Source: Nitrospinota bacterium
Lineage (GTDB): Bacteria; Nitrospirota; Nitrospiria; Nitrospirales; UBA8639
DNA length: 6,895 bases
NCBI GenBank assembly: GCA_022561525.1
Contig: JADFRB010000090.1
Location: 1-6,895 of the forward strand
Direction of reading: 5' to 3'
Shown here: positions 1-6,672 of the stretch, one piece after another
Position numbering within the stretch: the first letter of the stretch is position 1
Layout: every line of letters begins with the position of its first letter
The notes under the pieces: model-generated
Seen by the model: the letters and a program-made list of their open reading frames with translations, nothing else
What the model was told of the DNA's origin: nothing
Database searches by the model: none
Position numbers and translations under genes: made by a program

Positions 1-359
1 ACATGATGAACGACCTCAATCCACCAAACCAGTAAGGCCCGCGGCGAGCGAAGTCGTGTGGTTCTTGTTTAGGCGTGGTAAGGAGAGTTGTCGATAGGAA
101 GCCTCTCAGAAATACCGAACATGCCCGTAGGCATGAACAAGGTCAGGAAGACCAAACTATAATTCTGGTGGCTCCACCGAGAGGAAGAAAAGTTTGAAAG
201 AAAAGAAGAAAAGGATTGTAAGAATTGCAAGGAGGAACAATATGGAAAGAGTCCACTCTCCGGCAATAGATCCTTTGTAGAAGAAAAGAAAACAAGGCTT
301 CGCCGCCATCGGGTCAAAGAAAAAAATGTGAAGTACTGACGGTGTATGTGTCAGGAGAA

Positions 360-409
360 CTGCGGGCTCTCTTTCCTGTGAAAGAGGGCCCGTGGTGTTT
401 GAAACCACG
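360..409. repeat. Two adjacent strong hairpins (REP-like or structured RNA)
   Basis: GGGCTCTCTTTC at 364-375 pairs with GAAAGAGGGCCC at 380-391 around a CTGT tetraloop, with a single G-T wobble. The stem extends outward to 360/395 with two more wobbles, giving about 16 pairs. A second stem, CGTGGT (391-396) with ACCACG (404-409), follows and shares its first bases with the first. There is no T-run on either side, so a simple intrinsic terminator is unlikely. Possible identities are a paired palindromic repeat (REP/BIME type), a transposon end or a structured RNA; the sequence does not decide between them. Confidence 0.5.
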
Positions 410-429
410 TTGCGACTCCAAAGAAACTT

Positions 430-458
430 AAAAGGGGACGCTACCCTTTTATGGGGTA
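430..458. repeat. Overlapping alternative hairpins
   Basis: AAAAGGG (430-436) can pair with CCCTTTT (444-450), a perfect 7 bp stem. TACCC (442-446) can instead pair with GGGTA (454-458). The two structures share bases and exclude each other. They lie just upstream of the Hpt remnant. They could be part of a palindromic repeat or an old transposon end; nothing downstream justifies calling an attenuator. Confidence 0.3.
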
Positions 459-525
459 ATACTCATGCCTGACCGTATATATAAACTGATTACTAAGGAT
501 AAGGTGGTGCACTTCTTTTTAGACT

Positions 526-777
526 ATGGGAGCCAAGGAGTACCAAGATGGTCTGGCCCTACATCGGGCGGCGCATGCATTCAACGGCAGAAGTCGGAAC
601 AGAGGAGCGGGAGGGGTTGCAGCCCTGTGTGGGGACTTAGAAGAATTCGGGAAGACGGGTCAACTCAAGGATGTCGACCTCGTCTATGAGCAAATGTTTC
701 ACAGCAAGGCGCTTCGTATCCTAAGACGTGTAAATATGCTCAACGCCATGACTATTTGGACAAGCGGGACAGATTGA
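526..777 (+). pseudogene. Remnant of a histidine phosphotransfer (Hpt) domain protein
   Basis: Hpt domains carry a phospho-accepting histidine in a four-helix bundle and relay phosphate in multistep phosphorelays. This 83-codon frame contains LHRAAHAFNG followed by GAGGVAALCGDLEEFGKTG, which matches the Hpt active-site helix (usual core HxLKGSS) and the following helix. The phospho-histidine is present (codon 18), but the conserved lysine after it is asparagine and the next small residue is arginine. The N-terminal helices expected before the histidine are missing: an in-frame TAG lies at 520-522, there is no Shine-Dalgarno at the ATG, and about 17 residues precede the histidine where 40-60 are usual. 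The neighbouring frame just upstream (432-522) ends in a stretch resembling an Hpt N-terminal helix, which suggests an indel. The 3' end overlaps the end of the convergent HDOD gene by 26 bp. Hpt ancestry is fairly clear; whether anything is expressed is not. Confidence 0.55.
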
Positions 778-2335
778 CATTGACCTGCGCGAGGACCATG
801 GAAAAATTGGCAAAATCCATTTGGGTAATCGGCTGCTGGGTTGGTCCTTTGTCCGCCACAATCAAACCCACGTGTTTCGTGTTGGCAAACACTGGTCCCA
901 GGAGAAAGGGGCCTTCACCCCATTGCTGAATAAATTCTGACGAGATTCGGCCTGCTTTCATTTCTTCCAGTACATTCTCAATGTTGACTGTCTGACAGCC
1001 GCGATATGCGTTGGCAAACGTATGCTGGGATTTGATGGCGCAGCGAAAAAGAGGAAGTAACGGCTTCACCTGCTCACCATATCCTGTCCTAGGTTCTAAG
1101 AAGCCATTGCTTGGGGTCAGGAGCAGTAATACGACGCGACCAAATGTTCCTCCTGTATGTAATGCCTCTGCAGCCCATTGAAGGAGTGCACTGGGGTCTG
1201 AAGTCAATTGGGCTTTGAGTGTGAACTCTTGAAGACAGAGGAATGTGGTCTGGGTTGGTACTCCGGAATCACCCGATGTGTTGGACGATTCCCGCTGTTC
1301 ATTCTGAGCGGTGTCGGTACCGTGGTGAACCCCCTTGGGTTTGTTAGTCGCTTTCCAAATTTCAGCAATGAAGTCTTTGATGTTCCTAGGTGAGTCCATG
1401 GTGTCCCAATCTGCATGGGGCACGAAAAAGTCTTGAGGAATATCTACTACATGCGATAATTGGCAGGCCTTTTTCATGGCGTTGATGGTAAGGGTTTTCA
1501 GGTCTCGGAGGGGAAGGTTGAGCGCCCGTGGAACCCGATTCAATATTTCTTCCAGTTTAGCTTGGGTGTGTGACGTGGGTGGAGAAAGGAGGCTATATCC
1601 CAACTGATTCGCACTACAGACCAATCCGACGAGCCTATTTTGCGGTTGATCCCAATTTTTGGTGTTGAGGTTTGGGTTGGTCTCAATGAGTTGACAAATC
1701 GTGCTGGGCAACCCCCATTTATTGGCCATCTTGGCGGCTAAACTTCTCAGGGGCTGCCCCAACAATTCTGTTTCCACGCTGTGCACGCGGTCTGGTTCAT
1801 GGCGTTGGGCGGACTCCAAGATGCGATAAATGTCAGGATGGTAATGCGCCAGCATAAGGTCTCCGAGTGTATACAACATGGTGTTGGTAAAGAGGTTAGG
1901 GTTTTTGGGAAAATTTCCGGCTTCTTCTAATGCTTGAGCAGCAGTTGCGGAAACCAGGGCTCGGGCTAACACCCTTTTTATGAGCGTCGCGTTCCCTCCG
2001 CGCTCACTGCTAAGCTCGATAAACTCGGCGCCTATGGCCATGGCGCGAATGACATCAAATCCAATGATTTTGACCGCTTGAAGGGCTGAGGTGACGGGTG
2101 TGTTCGTATGATAAATCGCACTATTGGCGAGTTTAATGATCTTGGCCAGCAGGGCCTGATCATGCGTGATTACTTCACTGACATCATGGGCGCTCGAGGT
2201 GTCATCCTCGGTGCAATCAATGATGCCCTGACAACTTTGTCGAAGAATGGGGAGATCGTCCCCTGTGTGGCTGAGTAATTCTTGAACCCGTTGGCCAGGA
2301 CCACCGCTAATTTGGGAGGCGACAGACACCGTCAT
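752..2335 (-). CDS. HDOD domain signalling protein with C-terminal GAF-like region
   Basis: This 527-residue soluble protein has no signal peptide or membrane span. Residues about 20-225 form an HDOD domain, a non-catalytic relative of HD phosphohydrolases. It shows the family signature DVSEVITHDQALLAKIIKLANSA (split here as DVSEVITHDQ and ALLAKIIKLANSA, 51-73) and the following ALQAVKIIGFDVIRAMA (85-100). At the position of the HD metal-ligand pair the sequence reads YTLGDLML (155-162), so hydrolase activity is not expected. A low-complexity linker (about 335-362) leads to residues 365-527, which alternate strands and helices in a GAF-like way (VVLLLLTPSN, FLLGPVFANT, HVGLIVADKG). That part is inferred from pattern only. 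HDOD proteins typically act in signalling and control of motility, stress or cell-cycle responses; the target here is unknown. ATG is chosen at 2335 with AAGGGA about 4 nt upstream. The gene stands alone, convergent with the Hpt remnant. Confidence 0.85.
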   Translation of the reverse strand: MTVSVASQISGGPGQRVQELLSHTGDDLPILRQSCQGIIDCTEDDTSSAHDVSEVITHDQALLAKIIKLANSAIYHTNTPVTSALQAVKIIGFDVIRAMAIGAEFIELSSERGGNATLIKRVLARALVSATAAQALEEAGNFPKNPNLFTNTMLYTLGDLMLAHYHPDIYRILESAQRHEPDRVHSVETELLGQPLRSLAAKMANKWGLPSTICQLIETNPNLNTKNWDQPQNRLVGLVCSANQLGYSLLSPPTSHTQAKLEEILNRVPRALNLPLRDLKTLTINAMKKACQLSHVVDIPQDFFVPHADWDTMDSPRNIKDFIAEIWKATNKPKGVHHGTDTAQNEQRESSNTSGDSGVPTQTTFLCLQEFTLKAQLTSDPSALLQWAAEALHTGGTFGRVVLLLLTPSNGFLEPRTGYGEQVKPLLPLFRCAIKSQHTFANAYRGCQTVNIENVLEEMKAGRISSEFIQQWGEGPFLLGPVFANTKHVGLIVADKGPTQQPITQMDFANFSMVLAQVNVNLSRLSK

Positions 2336-2365
2336 GGATTCCCTTACACGAGTGAGGTGAAGAGG

Positions 2366-2399
2366 GATTTTTAATGAGTCGACCGCCCTAGCGACCGCC
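2366..2399 (-). promoter_or_regulatory. Candidate promoter/operator of the HDOD gene: 8 bp direct repeat
   Basis: CGACCGCC occurs at 2380-2387 and again at 2392-2399, separated by CTAG, so the copies are 12 bp apart and on the same DNA face. Read toward the HDOD gene they are GGCGGTCG twice, followed at once by the AT-rich run ATTAAAAAT (2367-2375), which could serve as a weak -10 element about 30-40 bp before the start codon. The arrangement fits a transcription factor binding near -35. No regulator is identified, and the -10 match is poor. Confidence 0.3.
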
Positions 2400-2461
2400 T
2401 TGATCCCTTTTTGTCTATTTCGGATGGAATTGGAAGAACTTGATGTAAGTTTGTTTCAGTA

Positions 2462-2476
2462 TGGGGCATTGCCCCA
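2462..2476. repeat. Short perfect hairpin
   Basis: TGGGGC (2462-2467) pairs with GCCCCA (2471-2476) around an ATT loop. It sits in the divergent spacer between the HDOD and TPR genes, just before the longer inverted-repeat element. There is no T-run on either side. Confidence 0.35.
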
Positions 2477-2506
2477 GGTTGGAAAAAAGTGTGAGTTCCC
2501 ATTTGG

Positions 2507-2684
2507 GACTGTTGAAAAATGCCGCCAACGGCGTTCTTATGGTTCCTTAGCTTGTCATTCGTATTTTGGGATCTGTAATTCCTTCTTTCTTTTCCAGCGA
2601 CGAGCGATGAGCAACAGGTCCTCTGCTAACTTTAATTTGGCCTTTCCTTCGACAGGACGGCCTTTTTTAACCTGGATTCAGCAG
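2507..2684. repeat. Dispersed-repeat/MITE-like element with imperfect terminal inverted repeats
   Basis: The left end reads GTTGAAAAATGCCGCC (2511-2526). The complement of the right end, GGACGGCCTTTTTTAAC (2655-2671), reads GTTAAAAAAGGCCGTCC; about 13 of the first 16 positions match. From memory, the core ends (CTGTTGAAAAA...GCCG and GGACGGCCTTTTT..AAC) resemble an intergenic repeat common in Nitrospira genomes. The 178 bp interior contains no transposase and no convincing protein. A 95-codon plus-strand frame (2400-2687) crosses the element but has neither ribosome binding site nor recognisable content. The element therefore looks like a non-autonomous insertion between divergent genes. Confidence 0.5.
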
Positions 2685-2813
2685 TAGAAAATCACTACGG
2701 TGGTGTCAGAGCTTTAGATAGATTCCAAATGGTGAAGAGATTTAATGAATTTTCTTCTCCAACCTGGCTGACCTGGTGTCCACGATGCTAAGATGTTCCC
2801 TTAGGAGGGACTT

Positions 2814-3131
2814 ATGGATATAAGCGTGTTTCGTGAGATGGTAGCCAAGAAGCCTGATGGATTTTTGGGACGATACGGTCTTGGGGATAAAATCATGCAG
2901 GGCGGCGAGAATTTTGAAGAAGCAGTGGAACACCTTCGTGTCGCTGTCGAACTCGATCCCGTGCATGTTGCCGCACACTTCGCGTTGGGTCGTGCGTTAG
3001 CTGCGTTGGGGAGGAACGAGGAAGCCAAACCGGTACTGAATGCGGGTATCGAAGCGGCCACATCAGGGCGTTCAAACGGGGGAGGTGATCTCGTTCCGGA
3101 GATGCGCGCGTTAATCCAGAAGTTAGGATGA
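2814..3131 (+). CDS. Small tetratricopeptide repeat (TPR) protein
   Basis: The 105-residue product is predicted cytoplasmic, with no signal peptide or membrane span. It consists mainly of two TPR helix pairs: residues about 17-49 (GRYGLGDKIMQGG then FEEAVEHLRVAVELDP) and about 50-82 (HVAAHFALGRALAALGR then NEEAKPVLNAGIEAA). Consensus TPR residues are present, including the small residues in helix A and the closing LDP. A short C-terminal helix (VPEMRALIQKL) may cap the solenoid. TPRs mediate protein-protein contacts, and no catalytic motif is seen, so the role is probably that of an adaptor; the partner is unknown. The start is well supported: AGGAGG at 2803-2808 lies 5 nt before ATG. The gene is divergent from the HDOD gene and convergent with the MltF-like gene, so it is likely monocistronic. 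Confidence 0.85.
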   Translation: MDISVFREMVAKKPDGFLGRYGLGDKIMQGGENFEEAVEHLRVAVELDPVHVAAHFALGRALAALGRNEEAKPVLNAGIEAATSGRSNGGGDLVPEMRALIQKLG

Positions 3132-3181
3132 TCCTTAATCCCAGGTCCCACTCGGCTCTTAACGTGTAACGCCTATTTCCC

Positions 3182-3229
3182 AGTTTTCCTTGATCCCTTG
3201 CTGGAAAACTTGCTGGCACACCTGTGTGC
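3182..3229. repeat. Two small inverted repeats downstream of the TPR gene
   Basis: AGTTTTCC (3182-3189) is the exact complement of GGAAAACT (3203-3210), an 8 bp stem with a 13 nt loop. GCACAC (3216-3221) and GTGTGC (3224-3229) form a second near-palindrome with a 2 nt centre. Neither is followed by a T-run, so a terminator role is unproven, although the position 3' of both convergent genes would suit transcription ending. Confidence 0.3.
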
Positions 3230-3244
3230 ACAGAATCATTTCTT

Positions 3245-3294
3245 AAATCCCCTCGCCTCTTGAAGGGGGAGAGGTCGAGGGTGAGGGGGGATTT
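3245..3294. repeat. Palindromic intergenic repeat between convergent genes
   Basis: The left end AAATCCCCTC (3245-3254) and the right end GAGGGGGGATTT (3283-3294) are imperfect complements. Inside, CCTCT (3256-3260) pairs with AGAGG (3270-3274), so the whole can fold into a long hairpin. The CCCTC/GAGGG-rich pattern with AAATCC..GGATTT ends resembles short dispersed palindromes found between genes in many bacteria. Its place in the convergent spacer fits the usual location of such repeats and it might act as a two-way terminator, though it lacks a T-tract. Confidence 0.5.
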
Positions 3295-3330
3295 CGAGAA
3301 CAACCCCAAGCTCGCAATTGCAAACCTGGT

Positions 3331-5484
3331 TCACAAATCCTTCACCTGCAAATACGCCTCATACCGCCGTTTAATTTCGCGAACGTATTTCACCGGTTCG
3401 GCGCCGCGGCAGTAGCCGTGGCGGGCTTGGCGGGCATACTTGCGCTTGGAAAGCAGGAGGATGGCCTTTTCCACATTCCCAAACCAACGATTCGGATTCA
3501 GCCCCAACTTCCGCGCCAACCGTCGCGCATCCCTTACATGCCCATGCCCTGCATTGTAGGCCGCCAAGGTAAACCACATCCGGTCTTCCACGGGCAGCTC
3601 CGGGTCAAACCGATCCCGTACCCAATCGAGGTATTTCACCCCAGCATGAATCCCGTCTTCCGGCGTGCGAACATCGTGAAAGCCTATACTCTTTGCCGTC
3701 CGTGGGAGCACCTGCATCAGGCCAACCGCGCCGGCCCAGGAACGGGCATCGGGATTAAATCGACTTTCTTGATACATTTGCGCCACCACCAATCGCCAAT
3801 CGAACCCAAATTGGTCGGCATATTGGCGCACCAGGGCATCGTAAGGGGAGAGTTCACCCGTGCGACTTGCGCGAAACTTAACATGTGTGCGGATGGTGTG
3901 CGGGTTCTTAAAATATTTTTTCACTGTGATATTGTAAAACAACCCACGGTATTCCTTTTTCATGTATTGATTAATGGCATCCCGTAACTCCGGGTTGGAA
4001 ACCCGCACGGCCCAGCCATGTGGTTTGGGATCGGACACCGGAAACGCAGCCCGAATGTCCTCCCGCCACGTTAACTCAATATCGAGGAGATGGCTGTCTG
4101 CCACGGTCAAGTCGTATTCACCTGTGGCGACCTTCGCAATAATCTCTTCGGTTTCGAAATCCTCGGGCGCTGCTTCCAAGGTCAGCGCAATGCCTTGGCC
4201 TTTCAGCGCCTCAAGCGTCTGCCAATACGAGCTGCTGCGACGAACCACAAAGGTACGACCAGCAAGATCCTCCGGCCTCTTCAGTCGGTCGTCCGGTTCA
4301 TCAGCACGCGTCACAACAATTTCAGAGGCTTTGAAATAGGGACGAGAAAACGCAACACCCTGCGCTTCCCGCTCAGAAGAAATTGTCATCGACGCCGCAA
4401 TTACATCACCCTTCCCTTCCAACAACCACGGGATCAGATCCTCACGAGTCGGCGGCACCACCATCTCCACCCGCAGTTTGTGCGTCTTGGCAAAATGCTG
4501 CGCCAGTTCATACTCAAACCCCAATAACTCCCCTCGCCACAAGAAATAGGTAGCGGGATTATTCCTGGTGAGCACCCGCAACACACCATGCTTCTTAATG
4601 CCCGCGAGATCCTCGCTCGACACCGAAGGCCGGGAATGCGCGAGCTTCGCTTCAGTCAAAAACGTATTCAGCGCCGCGAGTAGGGCAGGGGAATCAGGCC
4701 GCACACCCCATGCCACTGGACGATCCTCCGTCAAATCAAACGCCGGCTTCAGATCAGAGCGATACGTGAGCACCGCGCCCACCAAATTGCTGTCGGCCAC
4801 GGTCACATCAAAGTCGCCACGGGCCACGCCATCCAAAATCTGTTCCAGATCCAAATGCGCTGGCGCTTCCTGCACCTGAATGCTCGGATATTTTTTCTGC
4901 AGGCCCAACGCTGTATCCCAAAAAGAAGACGAGCGAAGAACAACAATTGTCCGGCCCTTCAAATCGCCAGGCTTGGACAAGGTCTCGTCAGATTGGCGTG
5001 TGACCAACTGTTCCCGAACAATAGTCACCGGGACCGAAAAGCCAATTTGTGTTTTCCGCTCTGGGGTCACCGTAAAGTTGGCCGCAATCAAATCCCCCTT
5101 GCCTTCTAAAAGGAAAGGAATTAATTCATTAAGCCCATTCACTATCACCCGAGCCAGCTTCAAATCCAACGACGAAGCCAAAGACTCCAGCAACTCCTCT
5201 TCGAGATCATGCGGAAACCCTTGTCGAGGCAAATGCTCAACAGAAGCATGCGGCGGACTCAGCACACGAAGATACCCACGCGATTTGAGGGTGGAGAGGT
5301 CGCCTGTTTCCAGATAAGTGGGAGCAGTGGCAACAAACGCGGAAGGCTTGGGTGACTCTTTGGATTCTTCCTCCGCCCCGCAGCCGGGGAGGAGCAGCCC
5401 AACCATCAATGCCACGCAAAGATGAAGACAGGTAACGAATGGAAATCGGAAGATAGGGGCATGGAGTTTGGGGGCACACCACAT
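3331..5484 (-). CDS. MltF-like lytic transglycosylase lipoprotein with duplicated solute-binding domain
   Basis: The 717-residue protein starts with a lipoprotein signal peptide: hydrophobic core about 15-32, lipobox LLPGC with lipidated Cys35. It is therefore expected in the envelope, probably on the outer membrane facing the periplasm. Residues about 68-280 and 298-515 are two SBP_bac_3 (periplasmic amino-acid-binding type) domains, clearly copies of each other: LIPFLLEGKGDLIAA (121-135) against LIPWLLEGKGDVIAA (350-364), GRT.VV.RSSS.W in both, and DVTVADS against DLTVADS. Residues about 548-700 are an SLT transglycosylase domain with catalytic Glu573 in QESRFNP, then GLMQV (588-592) and AAYNAG (641-646). 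Such enzymes cleave peptidoglycan glycan strands without hydrolysis, leaving 1,6-anhydro-muropeptides. In MltF the binding domain modulates the enzyme; E. coli MltF has one such domain and about 518 residues, so this one has an extra copy. The ATG at 5484 keeps the n-region of the signal peptide; its AGGTGG lies unusually close to the start. Confidence 0.9.
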   Translation of the reverse strand: MWCAPKLHAPIFRFPFVTCLHLCVALMVGLLLPGCGAEEESKESPKPSAFVATAPTYLETGDLSTLKSRGYLRVLSPPHASVEHLPRQGFPHDLEEELLESLASSLDLKLARVIVNGLNELIPFLLEGKGDLIAANFTVTPERKTQIGFSVPVTIVREQLVTRQSDETLSKPGDLKGRTIVVLRSSSFWDTALGLQKKYPSIQVQEAPAHLDLEQILDGVARGDFDVTVADSNLVGAVLTYRSDLKPAFDLTEDRPVAWGVRPDSPALLAALNTFLTEAKLAHSRPSVSSEDLAGIKKHGVLRVLTRNNPATYFLWRGELLGFEYELAQHFAKTHKLRVEMVVPPTREDLIPWLLEGKGDVIAASMTISSEREAQGVAFSRPYFKASEIVVTRADEPDDRLKRPEDLAGRTFVVRRSSSYWQTLEALKGQGIALTLEAAPEDFETEEIIAKVATGEYDLTVADSHLLDIELTWREDIRAAFPVSDPKPHGWAVRVSNPELRDAINQYMKKEYRGLFYNITVKKYFKNPHTIRTHVKFRASRTGELSPYDALVRQYADQFGFDWRLVVAQMYQESRFNPDARSWAGAVGLMQVLPRTAKSIGFHDVRTPEDGIHAGVKYLDWVRDRFDPELPVEDRMWFTLAAYNAGHGHVRDARRLARKLGLNPNRWFGNVEKAILLLSKRKYARQARHGYCRGAEPVKYVREIKRRYEAYLQVKDL

Positions 5485-5578
5485 ACCACCTAGTCTACAG
5501 TGTTGAGAAGGAAAAATAAAAAGGAAAATGCAGGTCCTGGCTCAATCACGATCACCTTTTGCCATGAATGCAAGAAAA

Positions 5579-5607
5579 TTGACACGCTCGGCAAGCCACC
5601 GTAGCCT
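5579..5607 (+). promoter_or_regulatory. Possible sigma-70 promoter of the radical SAM gene
   Basis: TTGACA (5579-5584) is a perfect -35 box. With a 17 bp spacer the -10 would be TAGCCT (5602-5607), matching TATAAT at only three positions. It points toward the radical SAM pseudogene starting 40 bp downstream. The 162 bp divergent spacer must also hold the promoter of the MltF-like gene; on that strand only weak AT-rich candidates are visible around 5510-5525. Confidence 0.35.
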
Positions 5608-5646
5608 AACCCTTGGAGGTGGAAAGGGCTGAAAGAGCAAGATGTC

Positions 5647-6575
5647 ATGCCATACGTTGGAACAAAACAAGTAGTCAGTTATCGAACGTTGCTGTGAAGC
5701 GGGGAGCTTTATGACCGCGTTGAGCAGGCCAGGCTCAAGCTTCAGTCTTGCCGGGTTTGCCCGTGCCATTGTGCGATTAATCGAATTGCAGGAGAGTTGG
5801 GAACCTGTCTGGTGGGATCAAAAGCGTTGGTCGCCAGCGCGAATCCTCATTTCGGAGAAGAGTTTCCCATTCGGGGATGGTTTGGATCAGGCACAATTTT
5901 CTTTGCCGGATGTAATTTGCGCTGTCTGTATTGTCAGAATTTTGAGATCAACCACGAACCTAATGGACAGGAATTAGAGCCTGAAGAGTTTGCCAGTCTC
6001 ATGCTGGACCTTCAAGAGCAGGGTTGCCACAACATTAACTTCGTCAGCCCGTCCCACCAAGTGCCTCAAATGCTAGAGGGTATCCTTGTCGCCGCACAGC
6101 GGGGACTCCGCCTTCCTAATTGTCTAAAACACCAGTAGTTATGACGACCTGCCCATGTTGAAGCTGCTTGACGACGTAGTCGATATCTATATGCCGGACT
6201 TCAAATATGCCGACACGATTATTGGGTGCAGACTTTCGAAGATTCCGGATTTTCCAGCAAGGGCACAAGCGGCTCTAAAAGAAATGCATCGGCAAGTTTG
6301 GAGAGTTAGTGCTGGATGACGAGGGGCTTGCCGTGCGGGGTGTCTTGGTGCGACATCTCGTCTTGCCCTGAGGACTTGCGGGCACAGAAGACGTGATGCG
6401 CTTCTTGACGAATGAAATCTCGCGAGAGACCTATGGGAATATCCTGGACCAATACCATCCCGCTGCCAAAGCTGATCGCCATTCTATCCTCAACCGTCCC
6501 GTCACATCCCGTGAGGTGGACGAGGCCAGAAATCTGGCCCAGGCCTGCGGGCTCTATCGCCTTCAAGAGGAATAG
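5647..6575 (+). pseudogene. Decayed PflX-type radical SAM protein (COG1313-like)
   Basis: The full gene can be followed by switching frames. The first frame runs from ATG 5647 but meets TGA at 5695-5697, just before SGELYDRVEQA. It continues through CRVCPCHC (codons 5749-5772) and a further Cys at 5806, then the intact cluster motif CNLRCLYC (Cys codons 5911, 5923, 5932; CX3CX2C) and QEQGCHNINFVSPSH. Near 6118 an extra A shifts the frame, with TAA at 6125-6127 where the family has the Tyr of a VYNTS-like motif; frame 2 then reads YDDLPMLKLLDDVVDIYMPD and ALKEMHRQV. Near 6297-6299 an extra T shifts to frame 3 (GELVLDDEGLAVRGVLVRHL). TGA at 6369-6371 replaces an expected Gly before GLAGTEDVMRFL, and the frame ends with TAG at 6573-6575. 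Total span of about 310 codons equals an intact family member. Intact relatives resemble pyruvate formate-lyase activating enzymes; their substrate is generally unknown. No functional product is expected. Confidence 0.85.
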
Positions 6576-6672
6576 CAGAATCATTTCCTTCATTCTGACC
6601 GTGAGCACTCACTCGCGGCGCCAATCCGCAGCTCAGGTCTGGGGTCGGAGGCATTGGCTTTGAGATGCGGCC

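Larger units (their letters stand above)
1..464. other. Region without a supportable gene; purine-rich tract
   Basis: No reading frame here resembles a known protein. Positions 178-241 are strongly purine-rich on the + strand, so the opposite strand is pyrimidine-rich and automatically encodes Phe/Leu/Ser-rich hydrophobic peptides. Two overlapping minus-strand open frames (69-317 and 157-408) arise this way. One contains a plausible single membrane span but has no ribosome binding site and uses a GTG start. If joined by a frameshift near position 157 the two frames would make a two-span membrane peptide, so a decayed membrane protein cannot be excluded, but I cannot name one. The right-hand part contains the hairpins listed separately. 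Confidence 0.5.

Noticed and set aside
242..280. 12-codon ORF preceded by AAGGAGG at ideal spacing, as a leader peptide
   Set aside because: The ribosome-site match lies in a purine-rich tract where it can occur by chance, the peptide has no regulatory residue run, and no gene follows that it could control.
69..408. Hydrophobic minus-strand ORFs as small membrane proteins
   Set aside because: They arise from a pyrimidine-rich strand, lack ribosome binding sites and resemble no family I know.
2400..2687. 95-codon plus-strand ORF
   Set aside because: It runs through the inverted-repeat element, has no ribosome binding site and shows no domain-like pattern.
3418..5317. Several long plus-strand ORFs opposite the MltF-like gene
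   Set aside because: They are antisense shadows of a gene with clear signal peptide, domains and catalytic motif on the minus strand.
5695..5697. In-frame TGA as a selenocysteine codon in the radical SAM gene
   Set aside because: The site is not a family cysteine position, no clear SECIS-like hairpin follows, and the same gene carries other stops and frameshifts.
5797..6138. Short radical SAM ORF starting at TTG 5797 as a functional small protein
   Set aside because: The frame continues upstream with conserved sequence to ATG 5647 and the truncated 3' end coincides with a frameshift; it would lack much of the fold.
6369..6371. TGA read as glycine (alternative genetic code)
   Set aside because: It sits where Gly is expected, but the TPR and MltF-like genes both end at TGA and no intact gene here contains an internal TGA. 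Mutation of GGA to TGA is simpler.
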